This document shows positions 36,076 to 45,212 of a DNA stretch of 64,000 nucleotides, piece by piece. This DNA is from Maribacter sedimenticola (GTDB lineage Bacteria; Bacteroidota; Bacteroidia; Flavobacteriales; Flavobacteriaceae): positions 885,461 to 949,460 of the forward strand of contig NZ_FZNV01000002.1 in NCBI RefSeq assembly GCF_900188415.1, given 5' to 3'. The position numbers and the translations under genes are program-made. The notes below the pieces were generated by a model. The model was not told the DNA's origin. It worked only from the letters and a program-made list of their open reading frames with translations, and made no database searches. How positions within the stretch are numbered: the first letter of the stretch is position 1; each line of letters starts with the position of its first letter.

Positions 36076-38607
36076 ATGCGCCATTTATTAGGATTGTTAT
36101 CCTGTATCCTTTTAATTAGTTCAACCGTTTTATCCCAAGCTCCAAAAACATCTTCCCCAGCAGATATTTACCATTCCATTGAAAAATTAAATTTTTTAGG
36201 TACGGCCTTATATATTGCGGCACACCCGGATGATGAAAATACAAGGCTAATATCTTATTTATCTAACAATGTCAAGGCCAGAACCGGTTATTTATCCCTT
36301 ACCCGTGGAGATGGTGGACAAAACCTTATTGGAACGGAATTACGTGAACTTTTAGGAGTTTTGCGTACCCAGGAATTATTGGCGGCAAGACTTGTAGATG
36401 GAGGAGAACAACTTTTTACACGCGCTAACGATTTTGGATATTCCAAACACCCTAAGGAAACTCTTGAAATATGGAACAAGGAAGCCATTTTGGGAGATGT
36501 GGTCAGGGCCATAAGGAAATTTAAGCCAGACATTATTATCAATAGGTTTGACCACCGTACTCCGGGCAGTACACATGGTCACCACACTTCATCGGCAATG
36601 TTGAGTGTAGAAGCGTTTGACTTGGCAAATGATACAAATGCATATCCTGAACAGTTAAGTGCCACAAATCCTTGGCAACCAAAAAGATTATTTTTTAATA
36701 CCTCATGGTGGTTTTATGGTAGTGAAGAAAATTTTAAAAAAGCGGATAAGACCAATTTATTACAAATGGATGTTGGGGTATACTATCCTATGCTGGGCAA
36801 ATCCAATAATGAAATAGCGTCATTGGCAAGTAGTCAACATTTATGCCAAGGATTTGGCAGACTGACCACAAGAGGTTCCGAAAACGAATATATAGAATTG
36901 CTTAAAGGGGATTTACCCAATGATAAATCAAATATTTTTGAGGGAATAGATACTAGTTGGTCAAGGGTAAAAGGTGGTAAGGAAGTTGGTGATATACTTT
37001 ACAAAGTAGAAAATAAATTTAATTTCAAGGACCCCACGGTTCATTTGCCCGAGTTGGCAAAAGTCTATGGCTTGATTCAAAAAATCTCCGACACCCATTG
37101 GAAAAACCGGAAAACCCAAGAGTTGGTTGCTATTATGACCGCAATTATGGGACTTCATTTAGAGGCTACCACAAAAACACCTTCATCTACTCCTGGAGAA
37201 ACAGTTTCCATAGACCTTGAAGCATTGAACCGAAGTGCTTTTAATGTAATATTAAAATCCGTACATATCAATGAAGAAAAAGTCTCTACGACACCCATAC
37301 CACTTCATAATAACAATGCCTATAAGGATGGTGTAAACTTCAATATACCGACAAAAACATCATTTACCAGTCCGTATTGGTTATTGGAAAAAGGTGATTT
37401 AGGCATATACAAGGTTAAGGACAAGGAATTAATTGGCCTACCGGAAACACCAAGGGCTTTTACCGTCAATTTTACTATAGAGCTTGCAGGAGAAACTATC
37501 CCTATTTCAAGACCTGTACGTTATAAATATGCAAGACCGGATAAAGGGGAATTGTATCAACCGTTTGAGATTTTACCCCAGGCTACCGCAAAATTCAAGG
37601 ATAAGGTTTTAATTTTTGCCGATGCCGCCCCAAAGCGTATTCCCATTACCATAAAAGCACATAAGGACAGTATAAAGGGCAGTATAGCGTTGACCTTTGG
37701 AGCAGGATGGCAGATAGATAAATCCCAACAGGAATTCTTCATAGCCAAAAAAGATGATGAACAGACGGTTTACTTCACCTTAACCCCCCCGGCAACCGAA
37801 AATGAAACTTTTATAACACCTATACTAAAACTTAACGGCCAGGAAATCAAAAAAGAATTGGTAACCATAGCCTATGACCATATTCCTACGCAAACCGTGC
37901 TATTGCCATCAGAGGCCAAGGTCGTCAGGTTAAATATTGAAAAGGCAGGTGAAAATATAGGGTATATAATGGGTGCCGGAGATGAAGTACCTACAAGCTT
38001 AGCGCAAATAGGTTATAATGTGCAGCTTATTGACCCGGCTTCTATCACTGCCGAATCTTTAAGTAAATATGATGCCGTTGTTATGGGTATTAGGGCATAT
38101 AATGTCGTAGACGAACTGGCATTTAAGCAAAGATTTATTCTAGAATATGTAAAGAATGGCGGTACGGTTATTGTGCAGTATAATACGGCAAGTAGGTGGC
38201 GCGATCAGTTTGAGAAAATTGCACCTTATGAACTTACTATTTCCAGGGATAGGGTCACCAATGAAAACAGTGAAGTCAAAATCATAGCCAAAAACCATTC
38301 CTTGGTAAATTTCCCTAATAAAATTACCACAGATGATTTTAATGGATGGGTTCAAGAGCGCGGGCTATACTTCCCTAATGAGTGGAGTCCTGAATTTACA
38401 CCAATACTAGAAATGAGCGATCAAGGAGAGAAAAGTACAAAAGGTAGTTTATTAATTGCCCCATATGGAAAGGGAAACTATATTTATACCGGACTAAGCT
38501 TTTTTAGGGAATTGCCCGTAGGTGTGCCAGGCGCATACAAACTATTCTCCAACCTATTATCCGTCGGTAAGAATAAGGTTGTATCCAAAGAAAAAATAAA
38601 AGGATGA
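36076..38607 (+). CDS. Large exported PIG-L deacetylase family protein
   Basis: An 843-residue protein with a signal peptide ending near VLSQA. The N-terminal LmbE/PIG-L zinc deacetylase has YIAAHPDDENTRL with the zinc ligands, RTGYLSLTRGDGGQN, and DHRTPGSTHGHHTSS. The middle region (about 360-610) is beta-rich. The C-terminal region (about 620-820) looks like a class I glutamine-amidotransferase-like fold (YDAVVMGIRAYNVVDEL; GGTVIVQYNTASRW). The substrate is probably an N-acetylated sugar. The next gene starts inside its stop codon (ATGA), followed by a sodium symporter and galactokinase, suggesting joint sugar-derivative release, import and use. Confidence 0.85.
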   Translation: MRHLLGLLSCILLISSTVLSQAPKTSSPADIYHSIEKLNFLGTALYIAAHPDDENTRLISYLSNNVKARTGYLSLTRGDGGQNLIGTELRELLGVLRTQELLAARLVDGGEQLFTRANDFGYSKHPKETLEIWNKEAILGDVVRAIRKFKPDIIINRFDHRTPGSTHGHHTSSAMLSVEAFDLANDTNAYPEQLSATNPWQPKRLFFNTSWWFYGSEENFKKADKTNLLQMDVGVYYPMLGKSNNEIASLASSQHLCQGFGRLTTRGSENEYIELLKGDLPNDKSNIFEGIDTSWSRVKGGKEVGDILYKVENKFNFKDPTVHLPELAKVYGLIQKISDTHWKNRKTQELVAIMTAIMGLHLEATTKTPSSTPGETVSIDLEALNRSAFNVILKSVHINEEKVSTTPIPLHNNNAYKDGVNFNIPTKTSFTSPYWLLEKGDLGIYKVKDKELIGLPETPRAFTVNFTIELAGETIPISRPVRYKYARPDKGELYQPFEILPQATAKFKDKVLIFADAAPKRIPITIKAHKDSIKGSIALTFGAGWQIDKSQQEFFIAKKDDEQTVYFTLTPPATENETFITPILKLNGQEIKKELVTIAYDHIPTQTVLLPSEAKVVRLNIEKAGENIGYIMGAGDEVPTSLAQIGYNVQLIDPASITAESLSKYDAVVMGIRAYNVVDELAFKQRFILEYVKNGGTVIVQYNTASRWRDQFEKIAPYELTISRDRVTNENSEVKIIAKNHSLVNFPNKITTDDFNGWVQERGLYFPNEWSPEFTPILEMSDQGEKSTKGSLLIAPYGKGNYIYTGLSFFRELPVGVPGAYKLFSNLLSVGKNKVVSKEKIKG

Positions 38608-38717
38608 AAACAGAACGTGATGAAAATACTACATGGAAGAAAGAATACACAATAGTATTGGTCCTCAACTTTATTTATGTTCTTGTTTTTTATTACGTAA
38701 TGACTTCATTTAATTAA
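38604..38717 (+). CDS. 37-residue single-pass membrane protein
   Basis: ATG 38604 overlaps the stop of the PIG-L gene by four bases (ATGA), and the TAA ends one base before the ATG of the sodium symporter at 38719. The product has a charged head (MKTERDENTTWKKEY) and one hydrophobic helix (about residues 16-34, TIVLVLNFIYVLVFYY), so it should sit once in the inner membrane. The tight coupling on both sides makes chance unlikely. By analogy with other transporter-associated microproteins it may be an accessory subunit of the symporter; this is inference. Confidence 0.7.
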   Translation: MKTERDENTTWKKEYTIVLVLNFIYVLVFYYVMTSFN

Positions 38718-38718
38718 T

Positions 38719-40452
38719 ATGAAGGAACTAGATTGGTTCATATTGGCCGGTACCCTATTGTTCATTGTAATTTATGGGGTATGGAAAACCAAAGGCAGTA
38801 AGAACGTAGATGATTATGTTAGAGGTGGCAACAACTCTAAATGGTGGACAATTGGCTTATCCGTAATGGCTACCCAGGCCAGTGCAATTACATTTTTATC
38901 TACTCCGGGACAGGCTTTTCATGATGGTATGGGCTTTGTACAGTTCTATTTTGGATTGCCATTTGCAATGATAATTATATGTATGGTATTTGTTCCCTTA
39001 TACCATAGAATGAAAGTCTATACGGCATATGAATTCTTAGAAGGGCGCTTTGATTTAAAAACACGCTCCTTGGCCGCAGTTCTTTTCTTGATACAAAGAG
39101 GTCTTGCAGCTGGTATAACCATATTTGCACCATCTATAATTTTATCGGCAGTATTGGGTTGGGATTTAAGAACGCTGAACATTATCATAGGGACTTTGGT
39201 AATCATTTATACCGTATCCGGCGGGACCAAGGCCGTGAGCGTAACCCAAAAACAGCAAATGTTCATTATCATGACCGGTATGTTCATTACCTTTTTCTTT
39301 ATATTGGGCTACCTTCCTTCGGACATCACTTTTAGCAAGGCCATGAAGATTGCAGGTGCCAGTAATAAGCTAAATATTTTAAATTTTGATTTAGATACCT
39401 CTAGCAGGTATACCATATGGAGTGGTATTACTGGCGGACTTTTCCTTTTTCTGGCATATTTTGGTACGGACCAAAGTCAGGTACAACGATATTTATCTGG
39501 AAAATCTATTCGTGAGAGCCAGTTAGGTCTTGTATTCAATGCCATTTTTAAAATACCTATGCAGTTTTTTATATTGCTGGTAGGGGTTATGGTTTTTGTC
39601 TTTTATCAATACAATCCTTCACCATTAAATTTTAATCCATCGGCGACGCAAGCCGTTATGGAATCTCCATTGGCAGACGATTACCGGTTACTGCAAGAAG
39701 GACAGATAGCCTTGGAAGCTGAAAAAAGAATTGCGCAAAATAAATTTTCCTCTGCTCTGGAGATTAAGGAATTCACGGCAGTGGAAGAAGCAAAAATGCA
39801 GATCATACGCATTAATCAAAAAGACAGCACCAATCGCGTAGCGGCCAAATCCTTAATTAGTCAGGCTAATAGTGTAGTGGAGACCAATGATAAGGATTAT
39901 GTGTTTATACATTTCATTCTCAACAATCTTCCTACAGGTTTAGTGGGTCTATTGCTTGCGGTTATCCTTTCTGCCGCAATGTCCTCAACCGCTTCTGAGT
40001 TAAATGCCTTGGGAACCATAACTGCCTTGGACCTTTATAAAAGAAACCGTACGGGAGTATTTACTGAAAAGCATTATGTTAAGGCCTCTAAGTATTTTAC
40101 CTTGTTATGGGGAGTTGTAGCCATATTCATTGCGTGTGTAGCCAACTTATTTGATAATTTAATTCAACTGGTCAATATTATTGGTAGTATATTCTATGGC
40201 AACGTTTTGGGTATATTTTTAATTGCGTTCTTTTTTAAGTTCATTAAAGGGAATGCGGTCTTTTTTGCAGCCATTATAACACAGATCATTATTTGTATAA
40301 TTTATTACTACCTTATCCACATCTATCCATCCGGACAGGAAAAATTAGGATATTTATGGTTAAACTTTTTTGGTGCGGCATTGGTAATTATAATATCATT
40401 TGTATTTGAAGCGTTTGATAGAATGTTGAAAAAGCCGTTAACCACAAATTAA
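38719..40452 (+). CDS. Sodium:solute symporter (SSS family)
   Basis: A 577-residue transporter with about 13-14 membrane helices. Family features: VRGGNNSKWWTIGLSVMATQASAITFLSTPGQA in helix 1-2, AAGITIFAPSIILS, GGTKAVSVTQKQQM, and FGTDQSQVQRYLSGKS. The cytosol-side insert at about residues 315-395 is charged and helical (QEGQIALEAEKRIAQNKFSS), longer than in the smallest members. It imports a sugar or related solute with sodium. Followed by galK after 30 bases and preceded by a coupled 37-residue membrane protein, it could carry galactose or a galactose derivative; specificity is not provable here. Confidence 0.88.
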   Translation: MKELDWFILAGTLLFIVIYGVWKTKGSKNVDDYVRGGNNSKWWTIGLSVMATQASAITFLSTPGQAFHDGMGFVQFYFGLPFAMIIICMVFVPLYHRMKVYTAYEFLEGRFDLKTRSLAAVLFLIQRGLAAGITIFAPSIILSAVLGWDLRTLNIIIGTLVIIYTVSGGTKAVSVTQKQQMFIIMTGMFITFFFILGYLPSDITFSKAMKIAGASNKLNILNFDLDTSSRYTIWSGITGGLFLFLAYFGTDQSQVQRYLSGKSIRESQLGLVFNAIFKIPMQFFILLVGVMVFVFYQYNPSPLNFNPSATQAVMESPLADDYRLLQEGQIALEAEKRIAQNKFSSALEIKEFTAVEEAKMQIIRINQKDSTNRVAAKSLISQANSVVETNDKDYVFIHFILNNLPTGLVGLLLAVILSAAMSSTASELNALGTITALDLYKRNRTGVFTEKHYVKASKYFTLLWGVVAIFIACVANLFDNLIQLVNIIGSIFYGNVLGIFLIAFFFKFIKGNAVFFAAIITQIIICIIYYYLIHIYPSGQEKLGYLWLNFFGAALVIIISFVFEAFDRMLKKPLTTN

Positions 40453-40482
40453 TCACCAAAAAAACACGTTCAGCCCCAATTT

Positions 40483-41640
40483 ATGGTCCAAAAAGAAATT
40501 TCCTCCTATTTTACAGAACAATATCACTCGCAACCCTTATTGATTAAAGCACCAGGAAGAATTAATCTTATAGGGGAGCACACAGATTATAATAAAGGGT
40601 TGGTACTGCCGGCCTCCATTGAGAAAGCCATATATTTTGCGGTTTCCCCTAATGAATCCGGCACCATACAAATAGAAACCTTTTTGACCCAACCGGAAAA
40701 GATAACGTTTCAATTAAACGGAAATCATGATAAGTATGCACGTTTTTGGGGTAACTACTTTAAAGCGATCATTGATATTTTAGTAGCTGAAAATTATCCG
40801 CTTAAAGGAATGAACTGCGTTTTTGGCGGTGATATTCCCATTGGTTCAGGACTTTCTTCTTCCGCAGCACTTTGCTGTGGCTTTATTTACGCTATCACCA
40901 AAGTTTCAGGCAAAGAACTTCCCAGGGAAGACATAGCGTTGATTGCTCAAAAAGCGGAACATAAGATTGGTCTTAATTGCGGTCTAATGGATCAATATGC
41001 GGTACTCTTTGGAAAAAAGGGAAATGCTTTTTTTCTAGATTGTAAAGATTTGAGCCATAGTTACATCCCCATTAATCTACAAGGCTATAGTTGGGTTTTG
41101 GTAAATTCCAATATTAAGCACAATTTGGCCGTGGATTCTGAATACAACAAGAGAAGGGTATCATGTGAAAATATTGTGGAACTGGTACAGCAGATTAAAA
41201 ATGGGGTGACTTCTTTACGTGATGTAACAGTAGAAGATTTACATCATATATCCGAGAAAGCAAATGAAACCGATTTAAAACGCGCCAAATATATTATAGA
41301 TGAGAATTCACGAGTTCTGAACATGATGCAAGCCTTAACGGATGGCAATGCGCAGCTAGTTGGGGAAATTCTAAGGCAAGGGCATTGGGCCATGTCATTA
41401 CAATATGAAATTACAACACCAGAACTAGATATCTTGGTAAAGATTGGTGAGGAACTGGACGGTGTAATGGGTTCTAGAATGATGGGTGGCGGTTTTGGAG
41501 GGTGCACCATAAACCTTGTAGAAACCAATAAATTGGATACCTGCATTACGGCACTACTCCAAAATTACAGGGAGCGCACCGGAATAGGTGCAGAATATTA
41601 TCACTTGGCCATTGATGATGGTGTAAAGGTAATTGCCTAA
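40483..41640 (+). CDS. galK: Galactokinase
   Basis: A 385-residue GHMP kinase that phosphorylates galactose at C1. Signatures: the galactose motif GRINLIGEHTDYNKGLVLP, the ATP-binding loop GDIPIGSGLSSSAALCCG, and the third GHMP motif MMGGGFGGCTINLV. Length is normal. It closes the run PIG-L - small ORF - symporter - galK and is followed by a strong terminator. No galT or galE is adjacent. Confidence 0.93.
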   Translation: MVQKEISSYFTEQYHSQPLLIKAPGRINLIGEHTDYNKGLVLPASIEKAIYFAVSPNESGTIQIETFLTQPEKITFQLNGNHDKYARFWGNYFKAIIDILVAENYPLKGMNCVFGGDIPIGSGLSSSAALCCGFIYAITKVSGKELPREDIALIAQKAEHKIGLNCGLMDQYAVLFGKKGNAFFLDCKDLSHSYIPINLQGYSWVLVNSNIKHNLAVDSEYNKRRVSCENIVELVQQIKNGVTSLRDVTVEDLHHISEKANETDLKRAKYIIDENSRVLNMMQALTDGNAQLVGEILRQGHWAMSLQYEITTPELDILVKIGEELDGVMGSRMMGGGFGGCTINLVETNKLDTCITALLQNYRERTGIGAEYYHLAIDDGVKVIA

Positions 41641-41667
41641 TAAAACTAATAAAACAATCTTATAAAA

Positions 41668-41700
41668 AAAGTCCGTGCAATGAATGCACGGACTTTTTAT
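41668..41700. terminator. Bidirectional terminator after galK
   Basis: A perfect 12-bp stem AAAGTCCGTGCA/TGCACGGACTTT with an ATGAA loop and A/T flanks lies between galK and the convergent DUF2911 gene and can end both transcripts. Confidence 0.92.
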
Positions 41701-41715
41701 TATGGAAAGGAAAGC

Positions 41716-42561
41716 TTACTTGGCCCCCCACTCTTTTAATGAATCTGTATTCATTTTAACATAATCATCGTTACCGGCTTCTTTAGCTCCTGCCAATGAT
41801 TTTTTGGCTGCCTCTATTGCTCCTTTTTTGTCCCCTGCCTTTGCCAATATCAAAGATTGCTGCCTTAATTGCCAAAATGCAGGTTTTTCGGTCATTGACA
41901 TTGCTTTGTCCATCCATTGCTTTGCTTTTTGTATATCCTTGCCTTCACTGGAATAATATACCGCCGCTGCATAGTAATCACCTGCAATAGGACCGTTTAA
42001 TGCTTTATCTATATTTTGCATTACAGTTGCATCCGTTGGTACTGAAAAAGGAACGGCAACATAGGTGTTCTCCCATATGATGCCAATGTTTGCTCCATTA
42101 CTTGTTACATCATCTATAGTAATCGTAAACGTTTCAACAGGCATATCCATTTTGTAAACCGGAACGTTCAATTGAGCTACAACCTTTTCTTCTTCCCAAA
42201 CCTTTGGCGTTCCTCCACCATCAATATCGGTGTAAAAAAACACTTCCCAAGAAGAAGCTCCAGGTTTGGTAAAAATTGAGTACGTACCAGCTTCCACCGC
42301 ACTATCAGCAATGGTAACCTGAGTATCAAAAGTAACTTTGGTATAAGCATTGGCCCCTGTTCGCCATAGCTTGTCAAAAGGAACCAAATTACCATAAACC
42401 TTACGACCTCTCATGGAAGGTCTAGAATAATCAATGGTTACTTCAGTTAGGCCCACAGTCTGTATTAATTTTGAAGACGGACTTGGTGCCGGAGTATTAA
42501 TTTGTGCTTCAACCGTAAATGACGCTACGATTGCCAATAAAAAGAGTACTACTTTGTTCAT
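41716..42561 (-). CDS. Exported DUF2911 protein
   Basis: A 281-residue protein with a signal peptide (to about VEAQ). DUF2911 features: PAPSPSSKLIQTVGLTEVTIDYSRPSMRGRKVYG, then LVPFDKLWRTGANAYTKVTF, and AGTYSIFTKPG. A short helical repeat region follows (about 185-280, QWMDKAMSMTEKPAFWQLRQQSLILAKAGDKKGAIEAAKKSL), resembling TPRs. Function is unknown; it is common in Bacteroidota. Separate unit by its terminator. Confidence 0.85.
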   Translation of the reverse strand: MNKVVLFLLAIVASFTVEAQINTPAPSPSSKLIQTVGLTEVTIDYSRPSMRGRKVYGNLVPFDKLWRTGANAYTKVTFDTQVTIADSAVEAGTYSIFTKPGASSWEVFFYTDIDGGGTPKVWEEEKVVAQLNVPVYKMDMPVETFTITIDDVTSNGANIGIIWENTYVAVPFSVPTDATVMQNIDKALNGPIAGDYYAAAVYYSSEGKDIQKAKQWMDKAMSMTEKPAFWQLRQQSLILAKAGDKKGAIEAAKKSLAGAKEAGNDDYVKMNTDSLKEWGAK

Positions 42562-42650
42562 GACTTTAGTGATTAGTTTATACCTACGAAATTAGAGATA
42601 AACATACCTTTAAATTGTTAATAAAATCTTAAATACGGAGCGATGTTGAA

Positions 42651-43850
42651 TTACTTAAATACAGCAAAAGGTTTTGCTATGACTCCATCTTCTAAATACA
42701 TGGCCATATAGTATATTGAGGTTTCCAAGGATACATTAATAACACCTTCTTTTTCAACCTCATTTAAATTTTCCCATACCCGTTGTCCAAGAACATTATA
42801 AATGATCTGCCCATAAATATCTTTGGTAGTGGTTATAGAATAATGGTAAATATTACTGTTATCATCTTTATAAATAATAAGTTGGTCCACTAGTTCCTCT
42901 TGAGGTGTTTCAGGTTCTTCCGGCTCTTCTGGCGTTTCGGGTTCTTCCGGTTCCTCTGGAATTTCAGGTTCTTCGGGTTCTTCATCTATGAGTTGAAATG
43001 AAAACAACCTTGAACTTGACTCAATAGTAGGACTTTGCCTGGAAAAATATTCCGAGGTAAAAAAGTAATTTCCTGATGTAGTATTCGTAATACCTTCAGC
43101 TTGAACAAAATTCAATCCCAAGGAATTAATTGAAAGTCCGTTGAGGACATCTTGGGAATCCAAAATGTCAACAGTGCCTATAAATGGACTTAAAATGGAA
43201 GAATACCCCAAAATTACCAAGGTATTGTTTGTACTATCATAGGTGGCATCCGTAACTAAACCTATATTCTCTATTGCTCCTACCCTTTCTGCCACATGGT
43301 TTCCTGGAAATTTAGGAATTGCATATGCTACACTTCCCATACTTTGCCATTGTTTGGTAAGAATGATCAATTCATCGTTCAAAACAAAAAAAGCTTCTGC
43401 ATCCCAATCACTATTTCCACTATCCGAAAAATCAATTTGGTCGGCATAGGAAAAAAAAATGGTAGTTGCCTGAACTTCTTCAGAGGCCAAAAAGTCCGAC
43501 TTTGCAATTCTATGGATTGCCAAATCCGTTCGGGTACCGACATTGTTGCCAAAATCACCTATATAAATATATTCCCCATCTTCCGTAATAGCTTCCCAAT
43601 CCGTATTTTCCACGTTCGTAACCGTTACAGTCCTTACAACGGATAGATTCAAGGTATCCAGTTCATATAAGACAGGCTCATTACCGGAATCATTATGTGT
43701 AATTAAATGTCCATTAAAAAATAACAATCCTGAGCTTTCCAGTACTTCGCTGGGGAGTTCACCAATGGTTTGCAAGTTTTGCTGTGCGTAACTATGCATG
43801 GTCGTTACGACCATAATTACACATAAAAAATAGTGAACGGAAATTTTCAT
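42651..43850 (-). CDS. Secreted T9SS cargo protein with beta-propeller-like body
   Basis: A 399-residue protein: signal peptide to about residue 22 (SYAQ), a propeller-like body with SSGLLFFNGHLITHNDSGNEPVLYELD and ENTDWEAITEDGEYIYIGDFGNN, a Pro-Glu repeat linker (PEEPEEPE type, about 24 residues), and a C-terminal sorting domain ending VIAKPFAVFK with YNVLGQRVWEN. The C-terminal domain fits type IX secretion (type A). It would be secreted and possibly anchored at the cell surface. No catalytic residues are assigned. Esterase-like phytase or SdiA-regulated-like folds are candidate relatives. Confidence 0.75.
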   Translation of the reverse strand: MKISVHYFLCVIMVVTTMHSYAQQNLQTIGELPSEVLESSGLLFFNGHLITHNDSGNEPVLYELDTLNLSVVRTVTVTNVENTDWEAITEDGEYIYIGDFGNNVGTRTDLAIHRIAKSDFLASEEVQATTIFFSYADQIDFSDSGNSDWDAEAFFVLNDELIILTKQWQSMGSVAYAIPKFPGNHVAERVGAIENIGLVTDATYDSTNNTLVILGYSSILSPFIGTVDILDSQDVLNGLSINSLGLNFVQAEGITNTTSGNYFFTSEYFSRQSPTIESSSRLFSFQLIDEEPEEPEIPEEPEEPETPEEPEEPETPQEELVDQLIIYKDDNSNIYHYSITTTKDIYGQIIYNVLGQRVWENLNEVEKEGVINVSLETSIYYMAMYLEDGVIAKPFAVFK

Positions 43851-43959
43851 AGATGCAAAATAAACTACAATAAAGTTAAAACCTTCAGCATAAGCGATGT
43901 AAATTTAAATTAATCGTCAAACCATCGGTCTAAAGGGCCAAATATCTATTAATTTAATT

Positions 43960-44010
43960 TTTGTTTAACTTATTTAGATTTTAATTAAACAAATAATGGT
44001 CATACCTTTG
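43960..44010 (+). promoter_or_regulatory. Putative promoter/operator of the photolyase operon
   Basis: TTTGTTTAA (43960-43968) and TTAAACAAA (43985-43993) form a 9-bp inverted repeat, and a TACCTTTG -7 box lies at 44003-44010, 15 bases before the first start codon. The dyad sits where the -33 element should be, and no normal TTTG is found at the right spacing. This suggests activator-dependent transcription, perhaps light- or stress-linked given the genes; that is inference. Confidence 0.45.
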
Positions 44011-44024
44011 GACAAACAGCGCAC

Positions 44025-44522
44025 ATGAAATTATATCAATTACATTCTAAACAGGCTTTACCCATATCCAAAGGTGAAGCGTGGAATTTTCTATCGGACC
44101 CTAAGAACTTAAAGGTAATTACTCCTGAACATATGGGTTTCAACATTTTGTCCGGAGCGGACAGACCTATGTTTCCTGGTCAAATAATACAATATACCGT
44201 ATCCCCGTTTCCTGGTTACACAACAAAATGGGTAACGGAAATTACTCATGTTAGGGTTGGTGAGTATTTTGTGGACGAACAACGGTTTGGACCGTACGCC
44301 CTATGGCACCATAAACACTTTATCAAAGAAATAGAACATGGTATTGAAATGGAAGATATCATTGATTACAAGATTCCTCTAGGCATTTTAGGCCAAATTG
44401 CCCATCCCCTATTGGTAAAGAAACAATTACTGACCATTTTTAAATATAGGGAACAAAAATTAAAGGAACTTTTTGGTGCAATAGAACATATTCCCAATCA
44501 ATTATCACTAAACTCTTTTTAA
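44025..44522 (+). CDS. SRPBCC (START-like) family protein
   Basis: A 165-residue soluble protein with the START/SRPBCC ligand-binding pattern: QALPISKGEAWNFLSDPKNLKVITPEHMGF, strands with TTKWVTEITHV, FVDEQRFGPYALWHHKHFIKEIEHG and a long C-terminal helix. Members are often called cell-division inhibitor in old annotations, without evidence. It is the first gene of a three-gene operon with an SDR and a photolyase; the next start is immediately after its stop. It may bind a hydrophobic compound such as a pigment or quinone. Confidence 0.82.
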   Translation: MKLYQLHSKQALPISKGEAWNFLSDPKNLKVITPEHMGFNILSGADRPMFPGQIIQYTVSPFPGYTTKWVTEITHVRVGEYFVDEQRFGPYALWHHKHFIKEIEHGIEMEDIIDYKIPLGILGQIAHPLLVKKQLLTIFKYREQKLKELFGAIEHIPNQLSLNSF

Positions 44523-45212
44523 ATGAAAAATATATTACTTATTGGAGGTTCTCACGGTATTGGCTTAGCAATAGTGAATGAATTAAAGGACAACCACCAA
44601 CTTTTCATAGCCTCCAGAACCGCAGATACCATTGCCCATAAAAATATAACCCATATACCATTTGATGCCACCAAGGATGAACTGGACCTAGGTCAACTTC
44701 CAGAAAAGATAGATGGTTTTGTATATTGCCCTGGCAGTATAAATTTGAAACCTTTTAAAATGATGGGCGTGGATACCATAAGACAGGATATGGAAATTAA
44801 TTTCTTTGCTATGGTAAATGTGGTCAAGAATATCATCGGTAAAATGAACGAAGATTCAAGCATGGTATTTTTTAGTACTATTGCCGTAGGTACAGGAATG
44901 CCGTTCCACACAAGTGTTTCTGCTGCAAAAGGAGCAATAGAAGGTTTTGCAAAGTCTATGGCCGCTGAATACGCCCCTAAAATTAGGGTTAACGTAATTG
45001 CTCCTTCCTTAGTGGATACTCCCCTTGCAGGTAGGCTATTGAACAATGAAAAGAAAAGAGAGGCAATGGATGACAGACATCCTTTAAAGCGTGTTGGCAC
45101 TGCAAACGATATTGCCCAAAGTGCCATTTATTTGTTAAGCGAGAAAAGTGCTTGGGTAACGGGTCAGGTTCTTGGTGTAGATGGTGGTTTATCAACTTTA
45201 AATATACATTAA
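44523..45212 (+). CDS. Short-chain dehydrogenase/reductase
   Basis: A 229-residue SDR. Cofactor motif LIGGSHGIGLAI, catalytic region VFFSTIAVGTGMPFHTSVSAAKGAIEGFAKSMAAEYAP: the usual catalytic Ser is in the FST segment, while the YxxxK position reads HTSVSAAK, with Ser where Tyr normally stands. This may change catalysis. C-terminal: VTGQVLGVDGGLSTL. Its TAA overlaps the photolyase ATG by one base. Substrate is unknown. Confidence 0.85.
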   Translation: MKNILLIGGSHGIGLAIVNELKDNHQLFIASRTADTIAHKNITHIPFDATKDELDLGQLPEKIDGFVYCPGSINLKPFKMMGVDTIRQDMEINFFAMVNVVKNIIGKMNEDSSMVFFSTIAVGTGMPFHTSVSAAKGAIEGFAKSMAAEYAPKIRVNVIAPSLVDTPLAGRLLNNEKKREAMDDRHPLKRVGTANDIAQSAIYLLSEKSAWVTGQVLGVDGGLSTLNIH

